Positions 19,836-28,177 of a DNA stretch of 64,000 nucleotides are shown here, piece by piece; positions within the stretch are counted from its first letter, which is position 1; each line of letters opens with the position of its first letter. Origin of the DNA: Streptomyces stelliscabiei. Lineage in GTDB: Bacteria > Actinomycetota > Actinomycetes > Streptomycetales > Streptomycetaceae. Where the stretch lies: the NCBI RefSeq assembly GCF_014873495.1, contig NZ_JADBGF010000001.1, forward strand, positions 9,734,001-9,798,000, read 5' to 3'. Under the pieces are notes generated by a model that saw nothing but the letters and a program-made list of their open reading frames with translations, was not told the DNA's origin and made no database searches. The position numbers and the translations under genes are program-made.

Positions 19836-20606
19836 TCAGGGGGAGGCGAGCCTGCGGAGCACCGCGGCGGAGACGGATGCGGGCAGGGTGCGCAGTGTGC
19901 GGACCAACGCGGCCGTGGGCCAGGGGAAGTACGCCTGGGCCGGTTCGCGCTCCAGAGCGCGCACGACGTGCCGCGCGGCCCGCTCCCGACTGATCTGGAA
20001 GGGCTTCGGCAGGCCGTCCCCGCTGATGCGGTCGGTGGCGACGAACCCCGGGTGGATCGAGGTGAACCGGATGCCGCGGGGCGCCAGTTCGACGCGCGCC
20101 GCGTCGATCAGGGTGCGCGCGGCGGCCTTCGCCGCCGAGTACGGGCCCTGACGGGGGATGCCCATCAGCCCGGCGAGGGAGTTGGTGTGGGCGATCAGGC
20201 CGCCGTGCCGCTGGGAGCCCATCCGGTCGATCAGCGGGACGAGGTAGTTGACGACCGTGTCGTAGTTCAGCGCCATGATCCGGGCCACGTCCGCCACGCT
20301 CACCCGGTCCATGGACATGTCCGGTCCCTGGCCCGCGTTGAGCAGCGCCACGTCGATCGCCCCGAACTCCGCGACCCCGGCCGCGACCACCTCGGCCGCC
20401 GCCCGGGGATCGAGGGCGTCGGCGACGAGATCCAGGCAGGCGCTTCCCGCCGCCCGCACCTCCTCGGCCACGCGCGCCAGTTCGGGGGCGCGCCGTGCCG
20501 TGAGGACGAGGCGGTTGCCGTCACCGGCGAGTTGGCGTGCCACCTCGGCGCCGATGCCCGAAGAGGCGCCGACGATCAGAATCGTGCGGTCGGTGATGCG
20601 CGCCAT
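19836..20606 (-). CDS. Short-chain dehydrogenase/reductase
   Basis: A 256-residue classical SDR. The NAD(P)-binding motif is VGASSGIG (residues 12-19), NAG occurs at the end of strand 4 (LLNAGQG), and the active site comprises Ser in TNSLAG and YSAAK. A basic residue pair after the first strand (TARRAPE) favours NADPH. The C-terminal extension with FPWPTAALVRTLRTLP looks membrane-associating, as in lipid-acting SDRs. The substrate is not identifiable. The upstream gap at 20607-20817 carries no gene. Confidence 0.88.
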   Translation of the reverse strand: MARITDRTILIVGASSGIGAEVARQLAGDGNRLVLTARRAPELARVAEEVRAAGSACLDLVADALDPRAAAEVVAAGVAEFGAIDVALLNAGQGPDMSMDRVSVADVARIMALNYDTVVNYLVPLIDRMGSQRHGGLIAHTNSLAGLMGIPRQGPYSAAKAAARTLIDAARVELAPRGIRFTSIHPGFVATDRISGDGLPKPFQISRERAARHVVRALEREPAQAYFPWPTAALVRTLRTLPASVSAAVLRRLASP

Positions 20607-20817
20607 GGTCCTCCTTCGCTGCGAGCGGGACCTTCACAGCACGTCCCGATGCCGGTCACCCTACGGGGGCGTCCCACGGCGCCGAACTCCGGCCGGTGGG
20701 GTGCGCGCGGGTGGCCCGGCCGTGCCGGACGACCGCTTCTTCCGGCCGCCGCAGACAGGGACGGTTCCCCTCCCTCACTGGTTCCCGCATCCGACTGTGT
20801 CACCCAACACAATCGCT

Positions 20818-20851
20818 CGACATTGTCAGTCGACAATGTCGGTCGTATGGT
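20818..20851 (+). promoter_or_regulatory. Promoter overlapped by a 10-bp-arm palindrome
   Basis: CGACATTGTC (20818-20827) and GACAATGTCG (20832-20841) form a perfect inverted repeat around four bases. TTGTCA at 20823-20828 and TATGGT at 20846-20851, 17 bases apart, make a sigma-70-like promoter, so a repressor on the palindrome would block polymerase. It drives only the reductase remnant at 20863. Confidence 0.7.
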
Positions 20852-20862
20852 GGTGCCCGTCC

Positions 20863-21306
20863 GTGATCCCGGTCAGCGCGGGGACGGGGCTCGCGCCCTT
20901 CCGGGGCGCGGTCCTCGCCCGTCACCACGCGCGCTCCACCGGAACGCTGCTGTGCTACTTCGGCTGCGACCACCCGGACGTCGACTACCTGCACCGTGCG
21001 GAGTTCGAGGCGGCCGAGGCCGCCGGGGCCGTCAGCATGCGGCCCACCTTCTCCTGCGCCCCCGAGGACGGAGTCCGCTTCGTGCAGGACCGGATCAGGA
21101 GGGAGAGCGACGAGGTGCGGGCGGTGCTGGAAGCGGGCGGACGCGTCCACGTCTGCGGTGACGGCCGCCGGATGGCCCCGGCGGTGCGCGAGGCGTTCAT
21201 GGCGATCCACCGCGAGCACACCGGCGCCGACGAAGCCGGGGCCACCGCGTGGCTGTCCGCCCTGACCGAGTCCGGCCACCACGTCGAGGACGTCTGGGCC
21301 GGCTGA
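20863..21306 (+). pseudogene. C-terminal remnant of a P450BM3-type cytochrome P450/NADPH reductase
   Basis: About 147 codons matching the last part of CYP102-type fused P450 reductases: PVSAGTGLAPFRG (NADPH pyrophosphate loop), YFGCDHPDVDYL, VHVCGDGRRMAP and the terminal HHVEDVWAG, which is the family's usual C-terminus. The haem domain, FMN domain and FAD-binding part, roughly 900 residues, are missing. Homology begins within a few codons of the promoter at 20818-20851, so a deletion apparently fused the original promoter to the gene's end. A short product from the GTG at 20863 could still be made but would lack any redox cofactor site. Confidence 0.8.
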
Positions 21307-21355
21307 CCGAGCACGGCGGTGCGGCGACGACACAGCGCCGCACCCGCCTCCGGCG

Positions 21356-21385
21356 GGGCCTCGGACGTCCCCGCGTCCGAGGCCC
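21356..21385 (+). terminator. Hairpin after the reductase remnant
   Basis: Perfect 12-bp stem (GGGCCTCGGACG and complement) with a six-base loop, 50 bases beyond the stop at 21306. Confidence 0.75.
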
Positions 21386-21497
21386 GCTTCGAGAACCCCT
21401 CCCTCCCGCCCCGAACTCGTGAGGTTCGCATGTCTGTTGCACGCTCGGCGCTCCGCCGAGGACCGACCGTCCCGCCCGGACACCACCGGAGCGGACG

Positions 21498-22685
21498 GTG
21501 AACGCGCGAGGGGGCTCCGCCCTCACCCTCGACGTGGCGGTGGCACTCGTCGCCGGAGTGACCCTGGGCAACGGCGGAGCGAACGTGATGCCGATCTTCG
21601 TCGACGACTTCTCCTCGCGCTTCGCGTTGTCGGACGCCGGCGCGGGACTCGTCGCGGCGGCCCAACTGACGGCGACCGCGCTCGTGACCCTGCTGCTCGC
21701 CGGGCGAGCCGCGCGGCCGGGGCGTGTGCGGATGGCACGGCTGGGCCTGGCCGCAGCGGGGGCGGGCTTCGTGGGAGCACTGGTGGCTTCCGGACCGGTG
21801 GTCCTGATCCTGGCCAACCTCGTCGTCGGAGCCGGACTCGGGGCGGTCTACGCCTCGGCCACCGCGGCCCTCGCCGCGACCGACGACGCCGACAGGACCT
21901 CGGCGGTCGCCGTCTCCGGCACCGTCTGCGCCACGGCGCTGCTGCTCATGGGCGTCGCCGCCGCCAACCACGACGTGGGGGAGGGTACCGGCTTCCTGCT
22001 CATGGCCCTGGGCTGTCTGCTCGCCTGGCCGCTGCTGCGCGGACTCCCCGACGGTCCCGGGGCGTCCGGCGGTGGACCGCCCGCCGGGCCCGAGCCCGCT
22101 TCGGCGAGGCCGTCGCTGGTGCTGCTCGGCGGAACCGCCCTGTTGTGGTCCGTCACCCAGGGGGCATGGTCGTACACCTCCGTCCTGGGGCGCGAGCACA
22201 CCGGAATGTCCCCCTCGCTCGTGTCGGCCGTCCTCGCGGCGGCCAGTGTGGTGGCGCTCGTCGGCGCGGTGGTGGGCCCACCCGCCGCCCGGTGCTTCGG
22301 GCGCATGCGGTCGATGGCGTTCTTCGTCACCCTCCAGGCCCTGGCGATGGCGGTCCTGATCGTCACGCACGACCCGGTGCTCTTCGTCGTCGCGGCCGTC
22401 CTCTGGCAGACCTGCCAACTGGCGGTCCTCGTCCAGATGCTGGCCGCCGCGGCGCTCATCGACGCGAGCGGACGGCTGGTGGCCTCGCTCAGCGGGGCGG
22501 GTGCGCTGGGCACGGGTGTCGGACCGCTGGCCGTCGGTGCCCTCCTCGACGGCGCCGGGGCGGGCGTCCTGGGCACCGTCCTCGCCGTCGGCACGTTCGT
22601 CGCCTCCGTGCCTCTGCTGCGGATGACGGTGGACGGCGCGAGGGCTTTCGGCGATCGCCGGCCCGCCCCTGCGGCCACGGTCTGA
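21498..22685 (+). CDS. MFS transporter
   Basis: A 395-residue carrier with about twelve hydrophobic helices. Helix 1 holds GVTLGNGGANVMPIFVDDF and the loop after helix 2 is AGRAARPGRVRMAR, a degenerate A-motif. The mid-loop (about residues 190-205) is Pro/Gly-rich. Both a sugar/acid importer and a drug exporter are possible. The GTG at 21498 follows CGGAG by five bases. It converges on a TetR gene, and a shared terminator separates them; the TetR protein is a plausible regulator but no operator was identified. Confidence 0.83.
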   Translation: MNARGGSALTLDVAVALVAGVTLGNGGANVMPIFVDDFSSRFALSDAGAGLVAAAQLTATALVTLLLAGRAARPGRVRMARLGLAAAGAGFVGALVASGPVVLILANLVVGAGLGAVYASATAALAATDDADRTSAVAVSGTVCATALLLMGVAAANHDVGEGTGFLLMALGCLLAWPLLRGLPDGPGASGGGPPAGPEPASARPSLVLLGGTALLWSVTQGAWSYTSVLGREHTGMSPSLVSAVLAAASVVALVGAVVGPPAARCFGRMRSMAFFVTLQALAMAVLIVTHDPVLFVVAAVLWQTCQLAVLVQMLAAAALIDASGRLVASLSGAGALGTGVGPLAVGALLDGAGAGVLGTVLAVGTFVASVPLLRMTVDGARAFGDRRPAPAATV

Positions 22686-22735
22686 TACGGCCACGGTCCG
22701 ATACGGCCACGCACTGACCCGTCCGTGGTCGCACC

Positions 22736-22776
22736 ACGGTCGCCGTCCCTGCCCGACGAGGGAGGACGGCGACCGT
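22736..22776. terminator. Bidirectional hairpin between convergent MFS and TetR genes
   Basis: Perfect 13-bp stem (ACGGTCGCCGTCC at 22736-22748 and complement at 22764-22776) followed by TT on the plus strand. Confidence 0.85.
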
Positions 22777-22824
22777 TTCGGCGTGCGGAGCCGCCGTGGA
22801 GGGGGCGGCTCCGGCCCTCGCCCG

Positions 22825-23448
22825 TCAGCTCGCCGGTACCGTGACGAGCTCCAGTCGCCCGCCCGCGAGGGCCACGACGGCCGAGACCAGCGCGGTCAGG
22901 CCGACGCGCTCGGCTTCCTCGTCGGGCAGGGCGAGGTGCTGCACGGACAGCCCGTCGAAACCGGCGAGGAAGAACCGCGCCAGGTTCTCCGCCGGCTGGG
23001 CCAGGTGGTGGCCGGTGCGTTCGGCCGCCTCGGTCACCAGCTTCGTCGTCGAGGCCGTCACCTCGGCGTAGTGGCTCTGGAGGGCCTCCTGCAGCCGGGG
23101 CGTCCGCAGGGCGAACATGGACAGCTCGGTGAGCAGCTGATGGGTGGTCGGCTGTTCGCGCAGGGTCTTCCACAGGGCGGCGGCGAGGCAGGCGATCGTC
23201 TCCTCGAAGCCGCCGTCCGACGGGGCTGCCTGCCGGACCTGGGTGATCAGGTCATGGGTGAGCTGCTCCATGACGGCGCGGTACAGATCCTCCTTCGTGC
23301 CGAAGGTGTAGTGCACGGTCGCCTGCGCCACCCCCAGCTCGGCGGCGATGGCACGGGTGCTCCCGGCGGCGACGCCCTCCCTGGTCATGAGGTCGATGGC
23401 GGCCTTGATCAACTGGGGGCGGCGCTCGGCCGCGGACACATGAGCCAT
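22825..23448 (-). CDS. TetR-family transcriptional regulator
   Basis: A 207-residue one-component repressor. The helix-turn-helix (about residues 10-58) reads STRAIAAELGVAQATVHYTFGTKEDLY, the usual TetR recognition helix. The C-terminal ligand domain is helical with no identified inducer. It starts 75 bases from the end of the epoxide-hydrolase-like gene, which is upstream on the same strand, and converges on the MFS carrier. No palindrome was found in the short gap before its start. Confidence 0.9.
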   Translation of the reverse strand: MAHVSAAERRPQLIKAAIDLMTREGVAAGSTRAIAAELGVAQATVHYTFGTKEDLYRAVMEQLTHDLITQVRQAAPSDGGFEETIACLAAALWKTLREQPTTHQLLTELSMFALRTPRLQEALQSHYAEVTASTTKLVTEAAERTGHHLAQPAENLARFFLAGFDGLSVQHLALPDEEAERVGLTALVSAVVALAGGRLELVTVPAS

Positions 23449-23523
23449 ACGTCCATCATATGACTCAGTCGAGCGATCAAGTCGGTCGGTTGCGACACTC
23501 CCGGCGGGCGGGTGCCGACCCGC

Positions 23524-24669
23524 TCAGGCCCCGAGGCCCCCGAAGAAGGTACGGACGTCGGTGACGAACGCCTCGGGCTGCTCCAGCGACAGGAAGTTGC
23601 CCCCGCGCTCCAGTTCGCTCCAGTGGGTGATGTTGTGGTCCCGCTCCGCGAAGCGGCGGATGGCGACATCCGTGCTCAGGGCCACGGCCACGCCGGTCGG
23701 GACGGTACCCCGCTCCTTCGGCGCCCAGGCGGCGGCGTCGTGGGACGTCTCGTAGTACAGGTTGGCCGAGGAGCCGGCCGTCCCGCTGAACCAGTAGACG
23801 CTCACGTTCGTCAGCAGGCGGTCACGGCCCACGGCGTCCTCGGGGAGTTCCGCGGCCGCGTCCGTCCACTCCTTGAACTTCTCCACGATCCAGGCGAGTT
23901 GACCGACCGGTGAGTCGTGCAGACCGTAGGAGAGGGTCTGCGGGCGGGTGGACTGGATGGCGTTGAAGCCCATCTTGTCCTGCTGGAATTCCTCCAGCCG
24001 CGCCAGCCGCTCCTGCTCCGCCGGGGTCAGCCCCTCGAACTCGGCAGGGTCCCCGGAGGGGAAGGTGATCAGGCCGTTGACGTGCACACCGACGACCCGG
24101 TCGGGTGCCTGCCGTCCGATCTCGCCGGCGATCCAGGCGCCACCGCCCGTCCCCTGGACCCCGTAGCTGCCGTACCCGAGCCGCCCCATCAGCTCGACGA
24201 ACGCGCCCGCTATACGGCCCGTGTTCCAGCCGGCCTCGCCGAGCGGACCGGAGAACCCGGTGCCGGGCGTCGAGGCCACCACCACGTGGAAGTCCTCCGC
24301 CAGCGGCCGGACGACCTCCACGAACTGGACGAAGGAGCACGGCCAGTCGTGCAGCAGAAGCAGCGGTACGGCCGCAGGGTTCTGCGAACGGACGTGCAGG
24401 AAGTGGATGTTCTGCCCGTCGATCTCGGTGGTGAACTGGGGGAACTCGTTCAGCTCCGCCTCCGCCTCGCGCCAGTCGAAACCGTCCGCCCAGTACGCGG
24501 CCAGGCCCTTGAGGTAGTCCGTGGGCACCCCCCGGCTCCAGCCGGTGCCGGGGATCTCGCCGCCCCAGCGCGTACGGGCCAGCCGGTCGCGCAGGTCGTC
24601 CAGTTCCTCCTGCGGGACGTCGATGCGGTACGGGCGGATCCGGGCGTCGGTGCTGCTGCTGGTCTCCAT
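23524..24669 (-). CDS. Epoxide-hydrolase-family alpha/beta hydrolase lacking the catalytic residues
   Basis: A 381-residue protein with the EHN N-terminal cap (about 10-90: RIDVPQEELDDLRDRLARTRW) and an alpha/beta-hydrolase core, ending in GTAGSSANLYYE and HNITHW like bona fide epoxide hydrolases. The active-site signatures are altered: HGWP is HDWP (107-110), the nucleophile motif GGDWG is GTGGG with Gly175 where Asp should be, and the GGHF histidine is Asn358 in GGNFLSLEQPE. The frame is intact, so it is probably a non-hydrolytic protein or one with new chemistry. The ATG at 24669 is used; another lies at 24690. It is divergent from a WYL regulator. Confidence 0.85.
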   Translation of the reverse strand: METSSSTDARIRPYRIDVPQEELDDLRDRLARTRWGGEIPGTGWSRGVPTDYLKGLAAYWADGFDWREAEAELNEFPQFTTEIDGQNIHFLHVRSQNPAAVPLLLLHDWPCSFVQFVEVVRPLAEDFHVVVASTPGTGFSGPLGEAGWNTGRIAGAFVELMGRLGYGSYGVQGTGGGAWIAGEIGRQAPDRVVGVHVNGLITFPSGDPAEFEGLTPAEQERLARLEEFQQDKMGFNAIQSTRPQTLSYGLHDSPVGQLAWIVEKFKEWTDAAAELPEDAVGRDRLLTNVSVYWFSGTAGSSANLYYETSHDAAAWAPKERGTVPTGVAVALSTDVAIRRFAERDHNITHWSELERGGNFLSLEQPEAFVTDVRTFFGGLGA

Positions 24670-24732
24670 GAGGAAAACACTATGCTCCATATAGGCACGC
24701 TCTCTTCCTAATGGCACCACAGGCTGGATTCC

Positions 24733-25728
24733 ATGCCGGACACTTCCGCGCGCATGCTGCGTCTGCTCTCCCTGCTGCAGACCCGGCGAGCCTGGCCGGG
24801 ATCCGAACTGGCCGAACGGCTCGGGGTGAGCGGCCGCACCGTGCGCAACGACATCGACCGCCTGCGCGAACTCGGTTATCCCGTGGACGCCACCCGCGGC
24901 GCGGCCGGCGGCTACCGGCTGGGCGCCGGAGCGGCGATGCCTCCGCTGCTCCTGGACGACGAGGAGGCCGTGGCGGTGACGATCGCGCTGCGCACCGCCA
25001 CGCAGGGCGCCGTCCCCGGCACCGAGGAGACCGCGGTGCGGGCGCTGACCAAACTGGAGCAGGTGCTGCCGTCGCGGCTGCGCCGCCGGGTGCGGGCCCT
25101 GCAGACGTTCACGGTGGCGGTGCCGGCCGACCGGCCCGCCCCGGCCGTCTCCGCCGACGTGCTCACCACCTTGGTGTCCGCCTGCCGCGACCGGGAACGG
25201 CTGCGCTTCGACTACCTGGACCACGCGGGCTCTCCCACCAGGCGCCTCGTGGAGCCCTACCGCGCGGTCAACTGGGGACGGCGCTGGTATCTGGTGGCCT
25301 GGGACGTCGAGCGCGAGGACTGGCGTACGTTCCGGGTCGACCGGATGCGGCCACGGACCCCCACCGGACCGCGCTTCACACCGCGCGAACCGCCCGGCGG
25401 CGACATCACCGCGTACGTCTCCCTGCGGGTGTCCAGCGCCGCGTGGCGCCACCACGCGCGCGTGACCGTGCACGCCCCGGCCACGGCGGTGATCGAGCGG
25501 ATCAACCCCGCGGTCGGCACGGTCCAGCCGCTCGACGCCGACACCTGCGTCCTGACCACCGGCGCCGACACGGTACAGACGCTCGCCGCCCACCTCGGCA
25601 TGCTCGACTTCGACTTCGACGTCACCGAGCCCGTGGAACTCGTCGACCACCTGCGCCGGCTCGCCGACCGCTACGCCCGCTCGACACCCCGGCGCCCCCC
25701 TTCCCCGGACGACGGAGAGTGCGTCTGA
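24733..25728 (+). CDS. WYL-domain (YafY/PafC-type) transcriptional regulator
   Basis: A 331-residue regulator. Residues 5-60 form a DeoR/HTH_11 helix-turn-helix (LAERLGVSGRTVRNDIDRL); the WYL domain spans about 145-215 (RLRFDYLDHAG, EPYRAVNWGRRWYLVAWD) and a WCX extension follows (about 235-315). WYL domains bind nucleic acids or other ligands and switch DNA binding. It is divergent from the epoxide-hydrolase-like gene with only about 63 bases between starts, so control of that gene and of itself is very likely. Confidence 0.92.
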   Translation: MPDTSARMLRLLSLLQTRRAWPGSELAERLGVSGRTVRNDIDRLRELGYPVDATRGAAGGYRLGAGAAMPPLLLDDEEAVAVTIALRTATQGAVPGTEETAVRALTKLEQVLPSRLRRRVRALQTFTVAVPADRPAPAVSADVLTTLVSACRDRERLRFDYLDHAGSPTRRLVEPYRAVNWGRRWYLVAWDVEREDWRTFRVDRMRPRTPTGPRFTPREPPGGDITAYVSLRVSSAAWRHHARVTVHAPATAVIERINPAVGTVQPLDADTCVLTTGADTVQTLAAHLGMLDFDFDVTEPVELVDHLRRLADRYARSTPRRPPSPDDGECV

Positions 25729-25792
25729 ATCCGGCCCGGTGGTGCCGGACGGGCGTCCCTCCTCCGGTCGCGGTTTCCCCGTGGCACTGCGG

Positions 25793-26782
25793 TCACACTC
25801 CGGTCACGGCGTCCGGATGGCCACCTGCAGGGGCCGTCGCGGCGTGGCGTTCGAGGACGAGGCGGGCCGTGACGGCCATGGCCTCGTCGACCATCTCGCC
25901 CTCGAACGTCACGGCGCCCCTCCCGTCCCTCTGCGCCGCTTCGACCGCCGCGACCAGCTCCGCGCAGCGCGCGAGTTCGGCGGGGCCGGGGGAGAACACC
26001 TCGTTGATCACCGGGACATGGGAGGGATGGATCGCCATCATGCCCTCGTAGCCGAGGGAGCGGTTCTGCTCGGCGAAGGCACGCAGGCCCGGCAGGTCAC
26101 CGACGCGCGTCCACACCCCGCTGACCGGGCACGGGACTCCGGCCGCCCTGACGTCCAGCAGAACGCGGGAGCGCAGGGCCGTCGTCTCGGTTCCCTCGGG
26201 GCTCCAGCGGTAGCCGACGGCGCGTTCCACGTCACCGCCGGGCGCGCTGAGAGCGCCCAGGTAGGCGATGCGCGGGGCGGCTCGCGCGATGTCGTAGGCC
26301 TCGCGCAGGCCACGCGCCGTCTCCAGCAGCGGCACCAGGGCGACCTGTCCCGGCGGCAGTCCGTGTTCCCGTTCGCACCAGCCCAGCAGCCGGTCGGCGA
26401 GCCGCACGTCCTGGGCGGAGCGGACCTTGGGAAGGACGACGCCGGCGAGTCCGGGCCGTACGACCGCCCGCAACTCCTCGGCCCCCGCCCAGCCGTCCAG
26501 CGGGTTGACCCGCACGAACAGGGCCATCCGGTCCGCCTGGTCCGCCGGCGTGGCGGCGGCCCGTGCGACGGCCTCGGACACCTCGGCACGTGCGCGGAGC
26601 CTGTGCGCGGCGGGTACCGCGTCCTCCAGGTCCAGGACGGCGGCATCGGCGCCCGCCGCCCGTGCCTTGGGCAGCCAGTCCGTTCGGGTGCCGGGGACGA
26701 AGAGCAGGGAGCGCAGCGGGGGACGGCCGGCCACTCCCGCGCCGGCCCCGGCAGGAGCCCGCGGGGACACCTCAGATGACAT
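25793..26782 (-). CDS. CitE/HpcH-type acyl-CoA lyase
   Basis: A 329-residue TIM-barrel lyase of the HpcH/HpaI-CitE family. Key segments are RSLLFVPGTRTDWLPKA, VLDLEDAVP, RVNPLDG, PLLETARG (metal-binding Glu) and GGDVERAVGYRWSPEGTE, where the Asp aligns with the second metal ligand; IHPSHVPVINEVFSP is the usual C-terminal signature. These enzymes cleave malyl-, citramalyl- or related hydroxyacyl-CoA to acetyl-CoA plus a 2-oxo acid. Its start lies inside the end of the CoA-transferase gene (11-base overlap), so the two are coupled and probably act in sequence. Confidence 0.88.
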   Translation of the reverse strand: MSSEVSPRAPAGAGAGVAGRPPLRSLLFVPGTRTDWLPKARAAGADAAVLDLEDAVPAAHRLRARAEVSEAVARAAATPADQADRMALFVRVNPLDGWAGAEELRAVVRPGLAGVVLPKVRSAQDVRLADRLLGWCEREHGLPPGQVALVPLLETARGLREAYDIARAAPRIAYLGALSAPGGDVERAVGYRWSPEGTETTALRSRVLLDVRAAGVPCPVSGVWTRVGDLPGLRAFAEQNRSLGYEGMMAIHPSHVPVINEVFSPGPAELARCAELVAAVEAAQRDGRGAVTFEGEMVDEAMAVTARLVLERHAATAPAGGHPDAVTGV

Positions 26783-27989
26783 CGTTCTTCTCCAGGTCGG
26801 CCAGTTCGTCCTCGCCGAGCCCGAGCCATGTCCCGTAGACCAGGCGGTTGTCCTGTCCGAGGGCGGGGCCCGTCCGCCAGATCCGGCCGGGGCGTCGGCG
26901 GAAGTGGGGGAGCGCCGCCTGCATACGCACCGGGCCGAGGTCGGGGTCGTCGACGGTGACGATGTCCTCGCGTTCGGCGTACACGGGGTCGGTCGCGATG
27001 TCCGCCGCGTCGAACACCCGCGATGCCACGACCTCGGTACGGGCGAACTCCTCCAGACACGCGCCGCTGTCGCGCCGCGCCACCCAGTTCCGCAGGCCCT
27101 CGTCCAACTGCTCGCGGCGGTCGTACTGTTGCCGGGCCGTGGTGAACTCCTCCTCGGGGAGTCCCAGCAGGCGGGCGATGTTGCGGACCGAGCGCAGCGT
27201 CGCGGAGGTCACCGTGATCCACTCGCCGTCGCGGGAGCGGTAGGTGTTGATCACGGCTCCGGGTGCGACGGCCAACCGGTTGCCGGAGCGTGCGGGGACC
27301 TGGCCCAACTGGTCGTGGACGATGACCTGCCACTCGACCAGACGGAACAGGGACTCGAAGAGGGCGAGGTCGATCCACTCGCCGTCGAAGCCGGGGTCGT
27401 GGTCGCGGCGGTGGAGGGCGGCGAGGACGGCGTAGGCACCCATCAGGCCCGTCACGGCGTCACCGTGCGAGAAGCCGGTGTGGACGGGCGGGCCGTCGGG
27501 GAAGCCGGTCAGATGGACGACTCCGCTGCGCGCCTCACCGACCTTGCCGAAGCCGGGGGCGTCCGCCTGCGAGGAGGTGGCGCCGAAGCCGGAGATCTGC
27601 AGCAGCACGGCCCGGGGGTTGAGCCGGTGCACGGAGTCCCAGTCGAGCCCCCAGTCCCGCAGGCGTCCGGCGCGCAGGGTGACGATGACGACGTCCGCCC
27701 AGGCGACGAGCCGGTGGGCGACGCGCCGACCGGGCTCGCGGTGCAGATCGAGGGTGACCGAGCGCTTGTTGCGGCCGGCGACCTTGAACCACAGGGGCAC
27801 GCCGTCGCGTCGGGGCCCCATGCCGCGGGCCGCGTCCCCGGCGCCGGGGGGTTCCACGTGCACGACGTCGGCCCCCTGGTCGGCGAGCATCGAGCCCGCC
27901 AGCGGGCCGGCCACCACATGGGCGAACTCGACCACCTTGAGCCCGCGCAACTGTCCGCTTCCCGTGGGGTTCCGCTCCTCGTCCGACAC
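26772..27989 (-). CDS. Class III (CaiB/BaiF) CoA-transferase
   Basis: A 405-residue CoA-transferase of family III. It begins with GLKVVEFAHVVAGPLAGSMLADQGADVVHVEPP and has the catalytic Asp177 in SHGDAVTGLMGAY, which forms the aspartyl-CoA anhydride. It should move CoA from a donor such as succinyl-CoA onto a free carboxylic acid. The GTG at 27989 is chosen because GGGAG lies eight bases upstream; a GTG at 28028 is the alternative. It overlaps the CitE-type lyase downstream, and a LysR operator copy lies 140 bases upstream. Confidence 0.9.
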   Translation of the reverse strand: MSDEERNPTGSGQLRGLKVVEFAHVVAGPLAGSMLADQGADVVHVEPPGAGDAARGMGPRRDGVPLWFKVAGRNKRSVTLDLHREPGRRVAHRLVAWADVVIVTLRAGRLRDWGLDWDSVHRLNPRAVLLQISGFGATSSQADAPGFGKVGEARSGVVHLTGFPDGPPVHTGFSHGDAVTGLMGAYAVLAALHRRDHDPGFDGEWIDLALFESLFRLVEWQVIVHDQLGQVPARSGNRLAVAPGAVINTYRSRDGEWITVTSATLRSVRNIARLLGLPEEEFTTARQQYDRREQLDEGLRNWVARRDSGACLEEFARTEVVASRVFDAADIATDPVYAEREDIVTVDDPDLGPVRMQAALPHFRRRPGRIWRTGPALGQDNRLVYGTWLGLGEDELADLEKNDVI

Positions 27990-28128
27990 CGATCGCGCTC
28001 CCTCGCCCGTGCGGTTCGCGTAGGCCACCGACCGAGTCGCCCCGCATGGGGTGCGGCACGGGCGTCGCCGTCCGGGTCCTCAGAGTGCCGGAGTCGGTAA
28101 ATGCCTGTCGAGCAACAGAAGGCCATGA

Positions 28129-28150
28129 ATCCATGCGGAAAACGCATCAA
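28129..28150 (-). promoter_or_regulatory. LysR operator copy 1 (CoA-transferase/lyase operon)
   Basis: On the minus strand it reads TTGATGCG-N5-CGCATGGA. It contains the perfect repeat ATGCG-N5-CGCAT, a T-N11-A LysR box, and matches copy 2 at 29135-29156 in every position outside the spacer and last base. It lies about 100-140 bases before the CoA-transferase start, in the same orientation relative to its target as copy 2. Confidence 0.8.
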
Positions 28151-28177
28151 TCGATCGAACGAAGGCCGGCCGTCGAC

